From Bacteroidota bacterium (lineage in GTDB: Bacteria > Bacteroidota > Bacteroidia > Bacteroidales > B39-G9), in contig JAUVJB010000211.1 in the NCBI GenBank assembly GCA_030592465.1, forward strand, positions 1-5,329: a DNA stretch of 5,329 nt, in the 5' to 3' direction. The notes beneath the pieces were generated by a model. It had not been told where the DNA came from. It ran no database searches and saw only the letters and a program-made list of their open reading frames with translations. The position numbers and the translations under genes were made by a program. Positions 5,123-5,329 of this stretch are shown in pieces (positions within the stretch are counted from its first letter, which is position 1; every line of letters begins with the position of its first letter).

Positions 5123-5329
5123 TTGAATTAGGCACTTGATTAATATACTTATCTATCATATTTTGTAATAAAAAACACATGATAAAAAAAATTAGTAGTG
5201 TCCGATTAAAAATCTATTAATTTGATAAAGACCCTATTATATCACATAAATCAATACAAAAAATGTAACTAATCAGTGATAATTTTATAATTTTAACTTT
5301 ACAAAAAAGCCACAGATTCACAGATTATA
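5123..5329. other. Non-coding 3' end of the window
   Basis: No supported gene is seen. The stretch is very AT-rich. It contains a weak all-A/T-rich dyad TATCAT (5154-5159) / ATGATA (5179-5184), which is not a convincing terminator. It also contains TAGTGTCCGATTAAAA (5196-5211), which reminds me of insertion-sequence ends, but no partner end or transposase is in view. A tandem octamer lies at its end. No partner permease gene begins here. Confidence 0.5.
5311..5326. repeat. Tandem CACAGATT x2
   Basis: CACAGATT occurs twice in direct tandem (5311-5318 and 5319-5326), preceded by AAAAAAGC. Strings of the type GCCACAGATTCACAGATT recur between genes in many Bacteroidota, as I remember them. Here the element is cut by the window edge, so its full size is unknown. 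Confidence 0.5.

Noticed and set aside
5154..5184. TATCAT/ATGATA dyad as a terminator of the permease gene
   Set aside because: The stem is only 6 bp and AT-rich, and A residues rather than T residues follow on the + strand.
1..5329. CRISPR arrays, tRNA or rRNA genes
   Set aside because: No regularly spaced repeats, and no cloverleaf or ribosomal RNA-like stretch was seen on either strand.

Overview
The window is AT-rich with every recognisable gene on the + strand. It most likely comes from a member of the Bacteroidota. Four signs point there: a C-terminal type IX secretion sorting domain on the 2779-4005 product; two upstream sequences matching the Bacteroidota promoter pattern (TTG, about 19-20 nt, TAnnTTTG); no clear Shine-Dalgarno sequences; and a DoxX-like protein and a RHH/PIN toxin-antitoxin pair of types common in that phylum. 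The genus cannot be read from the sequence.

Layout: (1) 1-425, the 3' part of a thymidylate kinase gene, cut by the window edge. (2) 426-566, an intergenic stretch with a small inverted repeat, three copies of a 14-nt A/T-rich unit and a possible intrinsic terminator. (3) 567-1784, a membrane protein with an N-terminal DoxX/MauE-like four-helix part and an extracytoplasmic thioredoxin-like part that lacks a CXXC motif. (4) 1785-2554, a compact toxin-antitoxin operon: promoter with an overlapping inverted repeat, a ribbon-helix-helix antitoxin (start best placed at 1896) and a PIN-domain toxin overlapping it by 4 nt. (5) 2555-2778, a non-coding stretch with a good Bacteroidota promoter followed by a long imperfect inverted repeat that would lie in the 5' UTR of the next gene. 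(6) 2779-4005, a secreted Asp-box beta-propeller protein with a type IX sorting tail. (7) 4043-5122, a DppB/OppB-type ABC permease starting with GTG and carrying an enlarged region after its first membrane helix. (8) 5123-5329, non-coding, with short repeat or mobile-element-like motifs.

Only the toxin and antitoxin clearly work together. The kinase, the DoxX-like protein, the secreted propeller and the permease have no evident shared pathway. The most interesting parts are the 2636-2761 inverted repeat, which may be a leader RNA or a decayed recombination site, and the possibility that the toxin-antitoxin and propeller genes are cassette-like insertions between housekeeping genes. No complete new system is demonstrated by the sequence.
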